Assembly (NCBI GenBank): GCA_015492875.1
Contig: WGEI01000445.1
Location: 1 to 13,666, forward strand
DNA: 13,666 nt
Direction: 5' to 3'
DNA from: Anaerolineae bacterium
GTDB lineage: Bacteria > Chloroflexota > Anaerolineae > Aggregatilineales > Phototrophicaceae
This document shows positions 1 to 6,656 of the stretch, piece after piece. Numbering within the stretch: the first letter of the stretch is position 1; each line of letters begins with the position of its first letter. The position numbers and the translations under genes were made by a program. A model generated the notes under the pieces. That model saw only the letters and a list, made by a program, of their open reading frames with translations, did not search any database and was not told the origin of the DNA.

Positions 1-2252
1 ATAATAGCGTTGATGCGACGAGAGGGGTCAACATGGTATTCTTTGCGCGCATTGCGCACGCCCCGCACCATCTCCATAAGCCATTCCATCTGCTGTTCGG
101 CTTCTTCGTCAATAAGTTCCGAACGCATTTTTGGCCATTCTGCGATGATGAGCGCCTCGCCTTGCTTAGGCAGGTAACCCCACGCTTCTTCTGTCATGAA
201 TGGCATAAACGGATGCAGCAAGCGCAAGCAATTATCCAACACATACACTAGCACCCGTCTCGCCCGAACTTTTTCCTCTTCTGTGCCGTTATATAGCGCG
301 TGTTTGCTAATTTCAATATACCATGGGGCAAACTCATCCCACATGAACTGCTCAATACGGTTGCCGGCTTCGCCATACTGGTAAATATCAAATAAGCGAT
401 TCACCGTTTCGATGAGGCGCGTCAGGCGGCTTAAAATCCACCGCGATGGCATGTCTAGCTCGTCTTGCGAGGGCAATCCATGCTCGAATGCGCCGTCCAA
501 ATTGCTATAGATGAAGTTTGTCATCTGCCAAACTTTGTTCACAAAATGGAAGCTGTGCTCCACTTTCGCCGGGTCAAGATTAATGTCATTCCCCGGTGTG
601 CCGCTTGTCACCAGCGTAAAGCGCAACGGGTCAGTGCCATATTGCTCGATAAGCTCAAGTGGGTCGATGGTGTTCCCCAACGTTTTGCTGATTTTACGCC
701 CATGTTTATCACGAATGAGGCCATGTAAATACACCGTGTGAAACGGCGGCTTGTCCGTAAACCATAGCCCCATCATAATCATGCGTGCCACCCAGAAGAA
801 CAAAATATCATGCCCGGTTTCCATCACATCAGTAGGATAGAAACGTAGGTAGTCCTCAGTTTCTTCTGGCCAGCCCAACGTGCTAAAAGGCCATAACGCA
901 CTACTGAACCATGTGTCGAGTACATCTTGCTCTGGTGTCCAGCCATCTCCTTCAGGGGCTTCGCGCCCAACATAGATTTCTCCATTTGGCCCATACCACA
1001 CCGGAATACGATGCCCCCACCATAATTGGCGGCTGATGCACCAGTCCTCGATATTTTCTAGCCAGTGATAATACACTTTCGTGAAACGCTCTGGAACGAT
1101 TTTGATTTGCCCGCTACGAACGGCCTCTAAGGCCTTTTCTGCCAGCGGTTTAATCTTCACAAACCATTGTGTGCTCAACATTGGCTCTACAACCTCGCCG
1201 CCGCGCTGGCTTCTGGGCACCACGTGAGTATGTTCTTCAACCTTTATTGTTAGCCCTGCCGCTTCCATATCTGCCCACAGTTTTTCGCGGCATTCATAGC
1301 GGTCTAAGCCTTGATATGGGCCTGCTTTCTCGTTCATTGTGGCATCAAGGTTCAACACATTGATGAGCGGCAAATTGTGGCGCGCGCCAACCTCGTAGTC
1401 ATTGAAATCATGAGCTGGCGTGATTTTTAATGCCCCCGTACCAAATTCAGGGTCGACATACTCATCAGCAATTACTGGAATTGGTCGGTTGAGCATCGGC
1501 ACTAACGCAGTGCGACCGATATATTGCCGATAACGCTCATCATCTGGATGCACCGCCACTGCTGTATCGCCCAAAATAGTTTCGGGGCGCGTTGTAGCGA
1601 CGGGAATATATGCACCATCATCCCCTTCTAAGGGATAACGGAAATAATAAAGTTTCCCTTGTTCTTCTTTTCGCTCCACTTCTAGGTCGCTGACGGCGGT
1701 TTGCAGACCGGGACTCCAGTTCACCAAACGCGGGCCACGATAGATTAACCCTTGCTCATAAAGGCGAATGAACACCTCCAGAACAGCATTGGAAAGCCCC
1801 GCATCAAGCGTAAAACGCTCCCTATCCCAATCACAGCTTGCGCCCATTCGCCGCAACTGGCGTATAATCGTCCCGCCATATTGCGCTTTCCATTGCCACG
1901 TACGGTTGAGGAATTCTTCACGCCCAATTTCTTGGCGGCTTGTGCCCTCCGCCTGCAACATCTTCTCCACTTGGAGTTGCGTTGCGATGCCAGCATGGTC
2001 TGTCCCCGGCACCCATAGCGCCGCTTTGCCATTCATGCGCGCATGGCGAATCATCAAATCTTCCAAAGTGGTGAAGAGCGCATGACCAATATGCAGGGCG
2101 CCGGTCACATTAGGCGGCGGCATACTAATCACAAATGACTCTGCATCTGGCCCCTGCGCTTCTGGCTTAAACCATCCGTTTTTCTCCCACCATTCGTAAA
2201 GTCGTGGCTCAGCTTCAGCGAAATCGAAGTTTTTGGGCATTTGCTTATTCAT
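1..2252 (-). CDS. valS: Valyl-tRNA synthetase, 3' end cut by window edge
   Basis: This class I aminoacyl-tRNA synthetase charges tRNA-Val in the cytoplasm. About 750 residues are present; bacterial ValRS is usually near 880, so part of the anticodon-binding region and the C-terminal coiled coil lie beyond the left edge. The N-terminus reads MNKQMPKNFDFAEAEPRLYE. The HIGH motif is at residues 54-57 (PPPNVTGALHIGHAL). The editing (CP1) domain follows, with TTRPETILGDTAVAVHP. The second signature is GRKISKTLGN, with KISKT at residues 520-524 in place of the usual KMSKS. The anticodon-binding helices follow (NKVWQMTNFI, PFMPFMTEEAW). The ATG at 2252 is chosen because GAGGGA lies just upstream; an internal ATG at 2240 has no such site. 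The gene starts 20 bases after the methyltransferase stop, so it is the distal gene of a T-box-controlled operon. The identification is firm. Confidence 0.97.
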   Translation of the reverse strand, partial: MNKQMPKNFDFAEAEPRLYEWWEKNGWFKPEAQGPDAESFVISMPPPNVTGALHIGHALFTTLEDLMIRHARMNGKAALWVPGTDHAGIATQLQVEKMLQAEGTSRQEIGREEFLNRTWQWKAQYGGTIIRQLRRMGASCDWDRERFTLDAGLSNAVLEVFIRLYEQGLIYRGPRLVNWSPGLQTAVSDLEVERKEEQGKLYYFRYPLEGDDGAYIPVATTRPETILGDTAVAVHPDDERYRQYIGRTALVPMLNRPIPVIADEYVDPEFGTGALKITPAHDFNDYEVGARHNLPLINVLNLDATMNEKAGPYQGLDRYECREKLWADMEAAGLTIKVEEHTHVVPRSQRGGEVVEPMLSTQWFVKIKPLAEKALEAVRSGQIKIVPERFTKVYYHWLENIEDWCISRQLWWGHRIPVWYGPNGEIYVGREAPEGDGWTPEQDVLDTWFSSALWPFSTLGWPEETEDYLRFYPTDVMETGHDILFFWVARMIMMGLWFTDKPPFHTVYLHGLIRDKHGRKISKTLGNTIDPLELIEQYGTDPLRFTLVTSGTPGNDINLDPAKVEHSFHFVNKVWQMTNFIYSNLDGAFEHGLPSQDELDMPSRWILSRLTRLIETVNRLFDIYQYGEAGNRIEQFMWDEFAPWYIEISKHALYNGTEEEKVRARRVLVYVLDNCLRLLHPFMPFMTEEAWGYLPKQGEALIIAEWPKMRSELIDEEAEQQMEWLMEMVRGVRNARKEYHVDPSRRINAI

Positions 2253-2272
2253 ATAGCTTCCCTCATCTTTGT

Positions 2273-3037
2273 CTATTGTGGCTTATGGGCAACTAGAACC
2301 TGTTCCCACCGGTCGGGCTGTTCTTTAATGTCGATAAATCCCGCTTCTAGGAGAACAACCTGCACTTCATCAACCGAAAGCGGACGGAACATCACATGGC
2401 GTTTAATAGTGGTGTAATGATTATCCGTGCCTGTGACAATGTAAAGATTTTGCGTTGCAATGGTTGGCGGCCCGTCTTCCCATTCCCAAATATCAAATGT
2501 GATGAACTCGCTGCCATCATTTTGATGAATGAATCCCGGCAGGAAACGCGGCCTCATCTCCATAAATGGGCCAAAGTCCCGCATACCAACAACGAGAACC
2601 CCCCCCGGACGTAGCAAATCATAAAAAATATGGATTGCCCGCTCTATTTCATCATCTGTCAACAAGTGGGGCAGGGCATTCCCTTTGCTAATCACAGCAT
2701 CAAACGGCCCTTGAACGACTTCTGGCAAGCGCAAAAAATCAGCCTGTTGGAATAGAATTTTGCCAGTGACATCATGTTCTGCAGCGATGCTTTGTGCCTT
2801 ACGCAACATCCCTAAGCTGGGGTCAACCGCTACAACCTCAAACCCTAACTTTGCCAACGGCACAGCTTGCGTGCCCGCGCCGCAAGAGGCATCGAGCACC
2901 CGTTTCACCCCCTTATTGCGGAAAATAGCCCGTAGGCTCAGCCCTTCGCGTTCTAGTTGCACTTCCCAATCTTTGTAGAACAGCGGGTAATATTCAGCTA
3001 TAGCGTCATAGAATGCAATCGTATCTTGGTCAATCAT
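2273..3037 (-). CDS. Class I SAM-dependent methyltransferase
   Basis: This 254-residue protein has a Rossmann-fold methyltransferase core. Motif I is VLDASCGAGTQ (residues 47-57), the acidic end of strand 2 is VVAVDPS with D72, and a motif IV-like stretch is FDAVISKGNALPHL (112-124). The N-terminus (FYDAIAEYYPLFYKDW) resembles the leading helix of glycine/sarcosine N-methyltransferase-like proteins. The substrate cannot be told from sequence. It is the first large gene after the Val T-box and lies 20 bases before valS, so it should be induced with valS when charged tRNA-Val is scarce. Its ATG has no clear Shine-Dalgarno of its own. Instead it overlaps, in a TAATG junction, the stop of a 12-codon mini-ORF with a strong GAGGGAAG site, which suggests translational coupling. 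The family call is solid and the role is unknown. Confidence 0.9.
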   Translation of the reverse strand: MIDQDTIAFYDAIAEYYPLFYKDWEVQLEREGLSLRAIFRNKGVKRVLDASCGAGTQAVPLAKLGFEVVAVDPSLGMLRKAQSIAAEHDVTGKILFQQADFLRLPEVVQGPFDAVISKGNALPHLLTDDEIERAIHIFYDLLRPGGVLVVGMRDFGPFMEMRPRFLPGFIHQNDGSEFITFDIWEWEDGPPTIATQNLYIVTGTDNHYTTIKRHVMFRPLSVDEVQVVLLEAGFIDIKEQPDRWEQVLVAHKPQ

Positions 3038-3075
3038 TAGCTTATGCTCTTATCATGTTCAAATACGGATGACAT
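3037..3075 (-). CDS. 12-codon mini-ORF coupled to the methyltransferase
   Basis: The mini-ORF encodes MSSVFEHDKSIS and lies between the T-box terminator and the methyltransferase. GAGGGAAG sits about five bases before its ATG, the best ribosome-binding site in the segment. Its TAA overlaps the methyltransferase ATG by one base (TAATG), a classical reinitiation junction. The two frames differ (offset 38 bases). Two readings are possible: a real coupling ORF that loads ribosomes for the methyltransferase, or the true N-terminus of the methyltransferase separated by a frameshift. No homopolymer error is obvious at the junction. Confidence 0.4.
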   Translation of the reverse strand: MSSVFEHDKSIS

Positions 3076-3098
3076 GACTTCCCTCTAGCTACCCTAAT

Positions 3099-3371
3099 TA
3101 AAAAAGCCCTCCGCCCCTGATTCAAGGACGAAAGGCTCTACCTTCCGCGGTACCACCTTGATTCGGCGAAAATACTTCGCCGCACTCATTGATGCTATAA
3201 CGGGCATACCCGATCTGGTTCTACTCATGTTTGCTATGAACATGTTCTTCCAGATAGCTCGCGGGCGACTTCAACAATCTTTCATGAGTGGGCTTCCAGC
3301 CGGTGACCCACACTCTCTATCATGAGGGAGAGTGCCTACTCCTCCCGGTCAACGCTTTTATATGCGATTGT
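3099..3371 (-). promoter_or_regulatory. T-box riboswitch, Val (GUC) specifier
   Basis: This leader senses uncharged tRNA. In the transcript the 5' arm of Stem I has the AGUA S-turn side (GGAGUAGGC). The distal GAGAGUGUGGGUCACCGGCUGG part follows, and then the specifier side GAA-GUC-GCCC with the GUC Val codon at 3269-3267. Stem III is a 7-bp hairpin (CGGCGAA/TTCGCCG, 3182-3164). The conserved T-box AAGGTGGTACCGCGG lies at 3159-3145. Its UGGU bulge matches an ACCA end, as expected for tRNA-Val with discriminator A. The antiterminator can close with TCAAGG/CCTTGA, which is mutually exclusive with the terminator hairpin at 3137-3105. The downstream valS agrees with the specifier. Transcriptional antitermination under valine-tRNA starvation is inferred from the family. 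Confidence 0.95.
3100..3137 (-). terminator. Intrinsic terminator of the Val T-box
   Basis: The 5' arm AGCCTTTCGTCC pairs with GGGGCGGAGGGCT to give about 12 bp, some of them G-U. A run of six T follows on the minus strand. The 5' arm overlaps the 3' half of the antiterminator, which is the expected T-box switch. Confidence 0.92.
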
Positions 3372-3377
3372 GTCGGC

Positions 3378-3407
3378 AGTATAGCATATTTATTGAAATC
3401 CGGTCAA
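3378..3407 (-). promoter_or_regulatory. sigma70-type promoter of the T-box operon
   Basis: The -35 is TTGACC (3407-3402), the spacer is 18 bases and the -10 is TATACT (3383-3378). Transcription would start near 3371, just before T-box Stem I. The -35 contains the TGA stop of udk, so the promoter is embedded in the end of the upstream gene. Confidence 0.8.
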
Positions 3408-4051
3408 TCCTTGCTGATAGCGCGCTCCTTGAGCAGTGTCTTAACCCTATCTGCCAGCATATCAATGGCGACTACATTATGCCCACCCTCTGGCACAATG
3501 ACATCAGCATAGCGCTTACTGGGTTCAACAAACTCTAAATGCATTGGACGCACTGTCGCTAGATATTGGTTGATGACAGATTCTGTTGTTCGTCCCCGTT
3601 CTGTAATATCGCGCGTTAGCCGCCGTATAAAACGAATATCAGCATCGGCATCTACGAAAACTTTGACATCAAACAGCTTGCGTAGTTTCGCTTCCGCCAG
3701 TATCAAAATCCCCTCAACCAGAATGACCGGGTGGGGATAAACGGTCTGTGTTTCCCCCGTGCGGCGGTCTTGCGTGAAATCATAGATAGGAATTTCTACG
3801 GGCTGCCATTCCAACAGTTGTTTGATGTGCTCTACCATAAGCGGGGTATCTAGCGAGTTTGGATGGTCGAAGTTGATTTTATCGCGTTGCGTAGGTGGTA
3901 GATGGCTCAGGTCTTTATAATAGGCATCGTGCGGTAGATAGGCGATGTTCTCTTGTCCGACGCGCTCAATAATTGCTCTGGCAACCGTTGTTTTACCAGA
4001 ACCTGTGCCGCCAGCTATGGCTATAACCACAGGTCGCGGTTTTTCAGTCAT
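3404..4051 (-). CDS. udk: Uridine kinase
   Basis: The enzyme phosphorylates uridine and cytidine to UMP and CMP in the cytoplasmic pyrimidine salvage pathway. The protein has 215 residues, the usual length. The Walker A P-loop is GGTGSGKT at residues 14-21. The segment YLPHDAYYKDLSHLPP and the following NFDHPNSLD are typical of the family, as is IPIYDFTQDRRTGET. IVEGILIL-type Walker B (VILVEGILIL), FVDADADIRFIRRLTRD and a C-terminal VPEGGHNVVAIDML are also present. The ATG at 4051 has a strong AGGAGAGG site; a GTG six codons upstream (4069) is in frame but has no such site. The gene follows tRNA-Thr and its terminator by about 30 bases, and no separate promoter is evident. Read-through from purH/tRNA-Thr is therefore the likely source of its mRNA. 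Confidence 0.96.
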   Translation of the reverse strand: MTEKPRPVVIAIAGGTGSGKTTVARAIIERVGQENIAYLPHDAYYKDLSHLPPTQRDKINFDHPNSLDTPLMVEHIKQLLEWQPVEIPIYDFTQDRRTGETQTVYPHPVILVEGILILAEAKLRKLFDVKVFVDADADIRFIRRLTRDITERGRTTESVINQYLATVRPMHLEFVEPSKRYADVIVPEGGHNVVAIDMLADRVKTLLKERAISKD

Positions 4052-4078
4052 GCAACCTCTCCTCGCCACCTACAGGCA

Positions 4079-4107
4079 AAATAAATGCCCGCATATCACG
4101 GGCATTT
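4079..4107 (-). terminator. Hairpin terminator after tRNA-Thr
   Basis: A perfect 9-bp stem, AAATGCCCG/CGGGCATTT (4107-4099 with 4091-4083), with a 7-base loop starts four bases after the tRNA. It is followed by ATTTTG on the minus strand. The short T tract suggests termination that may leak into udk. Confidence 0.75.
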
Positions 4108-4110
4108 GAG

Positions 4111-4182
4111 AGCCACCCATGGGACTTGAACCCATAACCTATCGCTTACGAAGCGATTGCTCTGCCATTGAGCTAGGGTGGC
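4111..4182 (-). tRNA. tRNA-Thr (anticodon CGU)
   Basis: A full cloverleaf can be read. The acceptor stem is GCCACCC/GGGTGGC. The D-arm is GCTC/GAGC. The anticodon stem is ATCGC/GCGAT with loop TTCGTAA, so the anticodon is CGU and it reads ACG. The variable loop is AGGTT and the T-arm is ATGGG-TTCAAGT-CCCAT. The discriminator is U. The CCA end is not encoded. A consensus promoter lies directly upstream and a hairpin terminator directly downstream. Confidence 0.95.
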
Positions 4183-4188
4183 CTAAGT

Positions 4189-4215
4189 TGGGGCACATTA
4201 TAGCAATTTGCCCCA
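4189..4215. repeat. 7-bp inverted repeat spanning the tRNA-Thr -10 box
   Basis: TGGGGCA (4189-4195) and TGCCCCA (4209-4215) are perfect inverted arms 13 bases apart. The -10 of the tRNA promoter lies in the loop. On the minus strand the hairpin starts about 30 bases after the purH stop but has no T tract, so it may be a weak 3'-end hairpin for purH mRNA or an operator-like element. Confidence 0.5.
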
Positions 4216-4225
4216 CTGCATACAA
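4197..4225 (-). promoter_or_regulatory. Promoter of tRNA-Thr
   Basis: The -35 is TTGTAT (4225-4220), the spacer is 17 bases and the -10 is a perfect TATAAT (4202-4197). Transcription would start about eight bases before the mature tRNA 5' end. Confidence 0.8.
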
Positions 4226-4244
4226 GGTTCAATCACCTCAGAAG

Positions 4245-5783
4245 CTAATGGCGGAAATGTCTTGTGCCCGTGAATACCATCGCCAAGCCCGCTTTGTTCG
4301 CTGCCTCGATAACTTGGCTATCTCGTATAGAACCGCCGGGCTGGATAATGGCTGTCACGCCTGCCTCTGCCGCCGTTTCAACCCCATCGGGGAAGGGGAA
4401 GAACGCATCGGAAGCTAATACCGCCCCCTTAGATTTCTCGCCCGCTTTGGTCACCGCCAGCTTGACAGCATCGACCCGGCTTGGCAATCCGCCACCAATA
4501 CCGACCGTCGCGTTTTTATGCGCCAGTACAATAGCATTAGATTTCACATGCTGAACAGCTTTCCAAGCGAATTGCAACGCCTCTAATTCTTCTGTTGTGG
4601 GTAGCCGTTCGGTGACTGTTTTTAACGTGATGCTATCGGGGTCACCTAAATCTACTTGTTGGACGAGTAAACCGCGATGGACGCTGCGCATTTCTAAAGT
4701 AGACCCGTCAAATGTATGTGGGATTTGTAGAATACGGCAATTCTTGCGTTTTTCTCGCAATGCGGCAACAGCATCTTCACTGAAACTCGGTGCGGCAATC
4801 GCTTCTACGAAAAGCGACCCCAGCGCTTCAACGAACTCACGGTCTACCCTGCGATTAACCGCGATAACGCCCCCAAAAGCCGATATGGGGTCAGACGCCA
4901 GCGCTTCAGGGAAGGCTTGGGCGATGCTTTCATTGATAGCGATGCCAGTTGGCGTTAGATGCTTGACAATCACCACACCAGGCTCATCATAACTATTCAC
5001 CGCTCGCCATGCCGCATCGACATCTAAAATGTTGTTATACGAAAGTTCTTTGCCGCCAAGTTGTGTCGCACCAAAGGGTGTATCATCTCCATGACGGCTA
5101 TAATAAGCCGCTTTCTGATGTGGATTTTCCCCATAACGCAAATTTATCACCCGCTGCATACTGATAGAGAGTTGCTCTGGCAATTCTTCAGTATTCAAAC
5201 TTGGCACACTATCTTGAGATAAATAGGCGAAAATAGCCGTATCATAGTCACGTGTTAAAGCAAATGCTTTTACCGCCAGCTCGCGGCGCATAGCAAGATC
5301 AATCTCTCCACCAGCCTTTAGTGCGGCGCTAACACGAGCATAGTCATTGGGGTCACATATCGTGATGACACGGAAGAAATTTTTCGCTGCGGCACGCAAC
5401 AGCGTTACACCACCAATGTCAATTTGCTCGATAGCATCCTGTAGCGAAATGCCTTTTTGTGCAACTGTCTCTTGGAATGGATATAGGTTGCAAACAACCA
5501 TGTTGATTGGGGCGTAATTGTTGTTACGCAAGTCCGTCATGTCCTCTTCACGGTCACGCGCTAAAATGCCGGCATGAATGGCGGGATGAAGTGTTTTTAC
5601 CCGACCGCCGAGCATTTCCGATACGCCAGTGACTTGCTCAACAGGTGTCACATCAAGTCCGGCATCTCGTAGTGTTCGCTCTGTGCCACCACTAGCAACA
5701 AGGTCCCAACCTAGTTCAACTAATGTGGTGGCGAATTTCACTAAGTTCGTTTTGTTATAGACACTTAATAGGGCGCGGGGCAT
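4245..5783 (-). CDS. purH: Bifunctional AICAR transformylase / IMP cyclohydrolase
   Basis: PurH catalyses the last two steps of de novo IMP synthesis: formyl transfer from 10-formyl-THF to AICAR, then ring closure. The 512-residue length matches the bacterial family. The N-terminal MGS-like cyclohydrolase domain has VASGGTERTL and GGRVKTLHPAIHAGIL (K63, H66). The C-terminal transformylase domain has RYGENPHQ (216-223), the catalytic Lys-His pair in KHLTPTG (274-280; many homologues read KHTNPCG), DPISAFGG (298-305), HVKSNAIVLA and the canonical C-terminal RHFRH. The ATG at 5783 has GAGG eight bases upstream. It is followed by tRNA-Thr and udk on the same strand. No other pur gene is in the window. 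Confidence 0.97.
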   Translation of the reverse strand: MPRALLSVYNKTNLVKFATTLVELGWDLVASGGTERTLRDAGLDVTPVEQVTGVSEMLGGRVKTLHPAIHAGILARDREEDMTDLRNNNYAPINMVVCNLYPFQETVAQKGISLQDAIEQIDIGGVTLLRAAAKNFFRVITICDPNDYARVSAALKAGGEIDLAMRRELAVKAFALTRDYDTAIFAYLSQDSVPSLNTEELPEQLSISMQRVINLRYGENPHQKAAYYSRHGDDTPFGATQLGGKELSYNNILDVDAAWRAVNSYDEPGVVIVKHLTPTGIAINESIAQAFPEALASDPISAFGGVIAVNRRVDREFVEALGSLFVEAIAAPSFSEDAVAALREKRKNCRILQIPHTFDGSTLEMRSVHRGLLVQQVDLGDPDSITLKTVTERLPTTEELEALQFAWKAVQHVKSNAIVLAHKNATVGIGGGLPSRVDAVKLAVTKAGEKSKGAVLASDAFFPFPDGVETAAEAGVTAIIQPGGSIRDSQVIEAANKAGLAMVFTGTRHFRH

Positions 5784-5986
5784 CGGTCTACCTCAAGTAT
5801 TGTGTAGGCGAATAAATACAAGAGTAACACCAGCATCGGGGCTATTCCCCGGCTCGGTTCTATCCGAAATGTAAGAGTATATCGAGTTTGCTATTTAATG
5901 TAGTGTCAAAAACGCATATTTCACCCGAATTGCATTATGCGATATGTCACCAGTTCTGAAGCATTGGATTATTCCGATAACGAAAA
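5784..5986 (-). promoter_or_regulatory. purH upstream region with weak promoter and leader hairpin
   Basis: This 200-base non-coding stretch holds TTGACA (5909-5904) and TATACT (5881-5876), but the 22-base spacing is too long for a normal sigma70 promoter; either box may pair with a poorer partner. Further down is a perfect hairpin CGGGG-CTATT-CCCCG (5837-5851). A 23-codon, Leu-rich ORF (start 5836, stop 5767, sequence MLVLLLYLFAYTILEV and on) begins right after this hairpin and overlaps the purH start in another frame. No known purine riboswitch (PRPP/guanine/ZTP type) could be recognised by eye. Confidence 0.4.
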
Positions 5987-6006
5987 AGCCCGCCGAGAGG
6001 CGGGCT
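5982..6006 (-). terminator. Terminator of the carbamoyltransferase operon
   Basis: A perfect 8-bp GC-rich stem AGCCCGCC/GGCGGGCT (6006-5999 with 5994-5987) with a 4-base loop is followed by five T on the minus strand. It sits about 25 bases after the last gene of the operon. Confidence 0.92.
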
Positions 6007-6028
6007 AGTTGTATTAACTCAGATGATT

Positions 6029-6382
6029 TTACAAGCCAGATGTTTGCGCATCCTCTGCTGTCCAACCACGCGCTTCACGCGCACGCAGGGCTGCCTCATA
6101 TGCTGGCCGTTCAAAAATAGCGTGTATGAGGAGCGCGATATAACTGCTTGCTGCAAAGCCCAATACCAACGGGATAATCAAATGTCCTGTTTTCAGGATG
6201 AGCGCGCTGATGAGCACCGTTGGCGCGATGGCCACAAATAGCCCGGCACCAATGTAGTGAAAAACCTTCGCCATCAACCCGCCATAGATGGGTTCTCTGC
6301 GATGAGAGCTACGGGCGGTGAAAAAGCCAAGAACAACAGCTAACACAACACCAACGATTAACGTGAGCAGTTCGCTATTCAT
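6029..6382 (-). CDS. Small three-helix membrane protein, function unknown
   Basis: The 117-residue protein has three hydrophobic segments at about residues 4-22, 43-63 and 67-90. A basic loop, ARSSHRREP, follows the first, and the C-terminal tail is charged (ERPAYEAALRAREARGWTAED). No signal peptidase site or catalytic motif is visible. It is the last gene of a four-gene minus-strand operon with the carbamoyltransferase, 13 bases after the DUF5989-like gene, and is followed by the operon terminator. AAGGG lies about 12 bases before the ATG, so its initiation is weak. I do not recognise a family. Membership of the cassette suggests it assists a membrane-associated carbamoylation or modification process; that is inference. 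Confidence 0.75.
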   Translation of the reverse strand: MNSELLTLIVGVVLAVVLGFFTARSSHRREPIYGGLMAKVFHYIGAGLFVAIAPTVLISALILKTGHLIIPLVLGFAASSYIALLIHAIFERPAYEAALRAREARGWTAEDAQTSGL

Positions 6383-6395
6383 CGTATTGCTGCCC

Positions 6396-6620
6396 TTAAA
6401 TCAGCGAATAAATGAAGATACCGCCCGGCCCAGTACCTGCGATGATGATAAGCGCAATCAGCACGACCAGCACAATAATCATCGGAATGAGCCAGTACAA
6501 TTTGCGCTTCCATAAAAAGCTGAAAAGCTCGCCCACAATCCCCATACGCGCGCCAATATCTTGCGCCGCTCCAGCTTGTTTGGGAATTGGGTCTCCAACT
6601 GGTTGGAATTCATCAGCCAT
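6396..6620 (-). CDS. DUF5989-like (SxtK-like) small membrane protein
   Basis: The 74-residue protein has a soluble N-terminus and the block GELFSFLWKRKLYWLIPMII (residues 30-49). This merges into one long transmembrane segment (about 43-62) and a short GPGGIFIYSLI tail. The pattern of an amphipathic LFSFLWxRKLxWLIP followed by a helix is what I recall for DUF5989 proteins, which accompany SxtI-type carbamoyltransferases and SxtJ proteins in many genomes. The saxitoxin cluster has sxtI, sxtJ and sxtK together. An AGAGAGGA site precedes the ATG. It lies 36 bases after the carbamoyltransferase stop. Its biochemical role is unknown. The family call is from memory and needs a profile search. Confidence 0.8.
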   Translation of the reverse strand: MADEFQPVGDPIPKQAGAAQDIGARMGIVGELFSFLWKRKLYWLIPMIIVLVVLIALIIIAGTGPGGIFIYSLI

Positions 6621-6656
6621 ATTGTATCCTCTCTCAAAACCTATCTTGCTCGTGCT

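Noticed and set aside
1745..2032. Minus-strand ORF of 95 codons inside valS
   Set aside because: It is a different frame of the valS coding region, which has intact HIGH and editing-domain motifs in its own frame.
4063..4069. Upstream GTG as the udk start
   Set aside because: The ATG at 4051 has a well-spaced AGGAGAGG site and gives the usual family length; the GTG extension overlaps that site.
5784..5986. Possible purine or ZTP riboswitch before purH
   Set aside because: Only a single GC-rich hairpin is evident. I could not find the conserved loops or pseudoknot of guanine, PRPP or ZTP aptamers by eye; a covariance-model scan would settle it.
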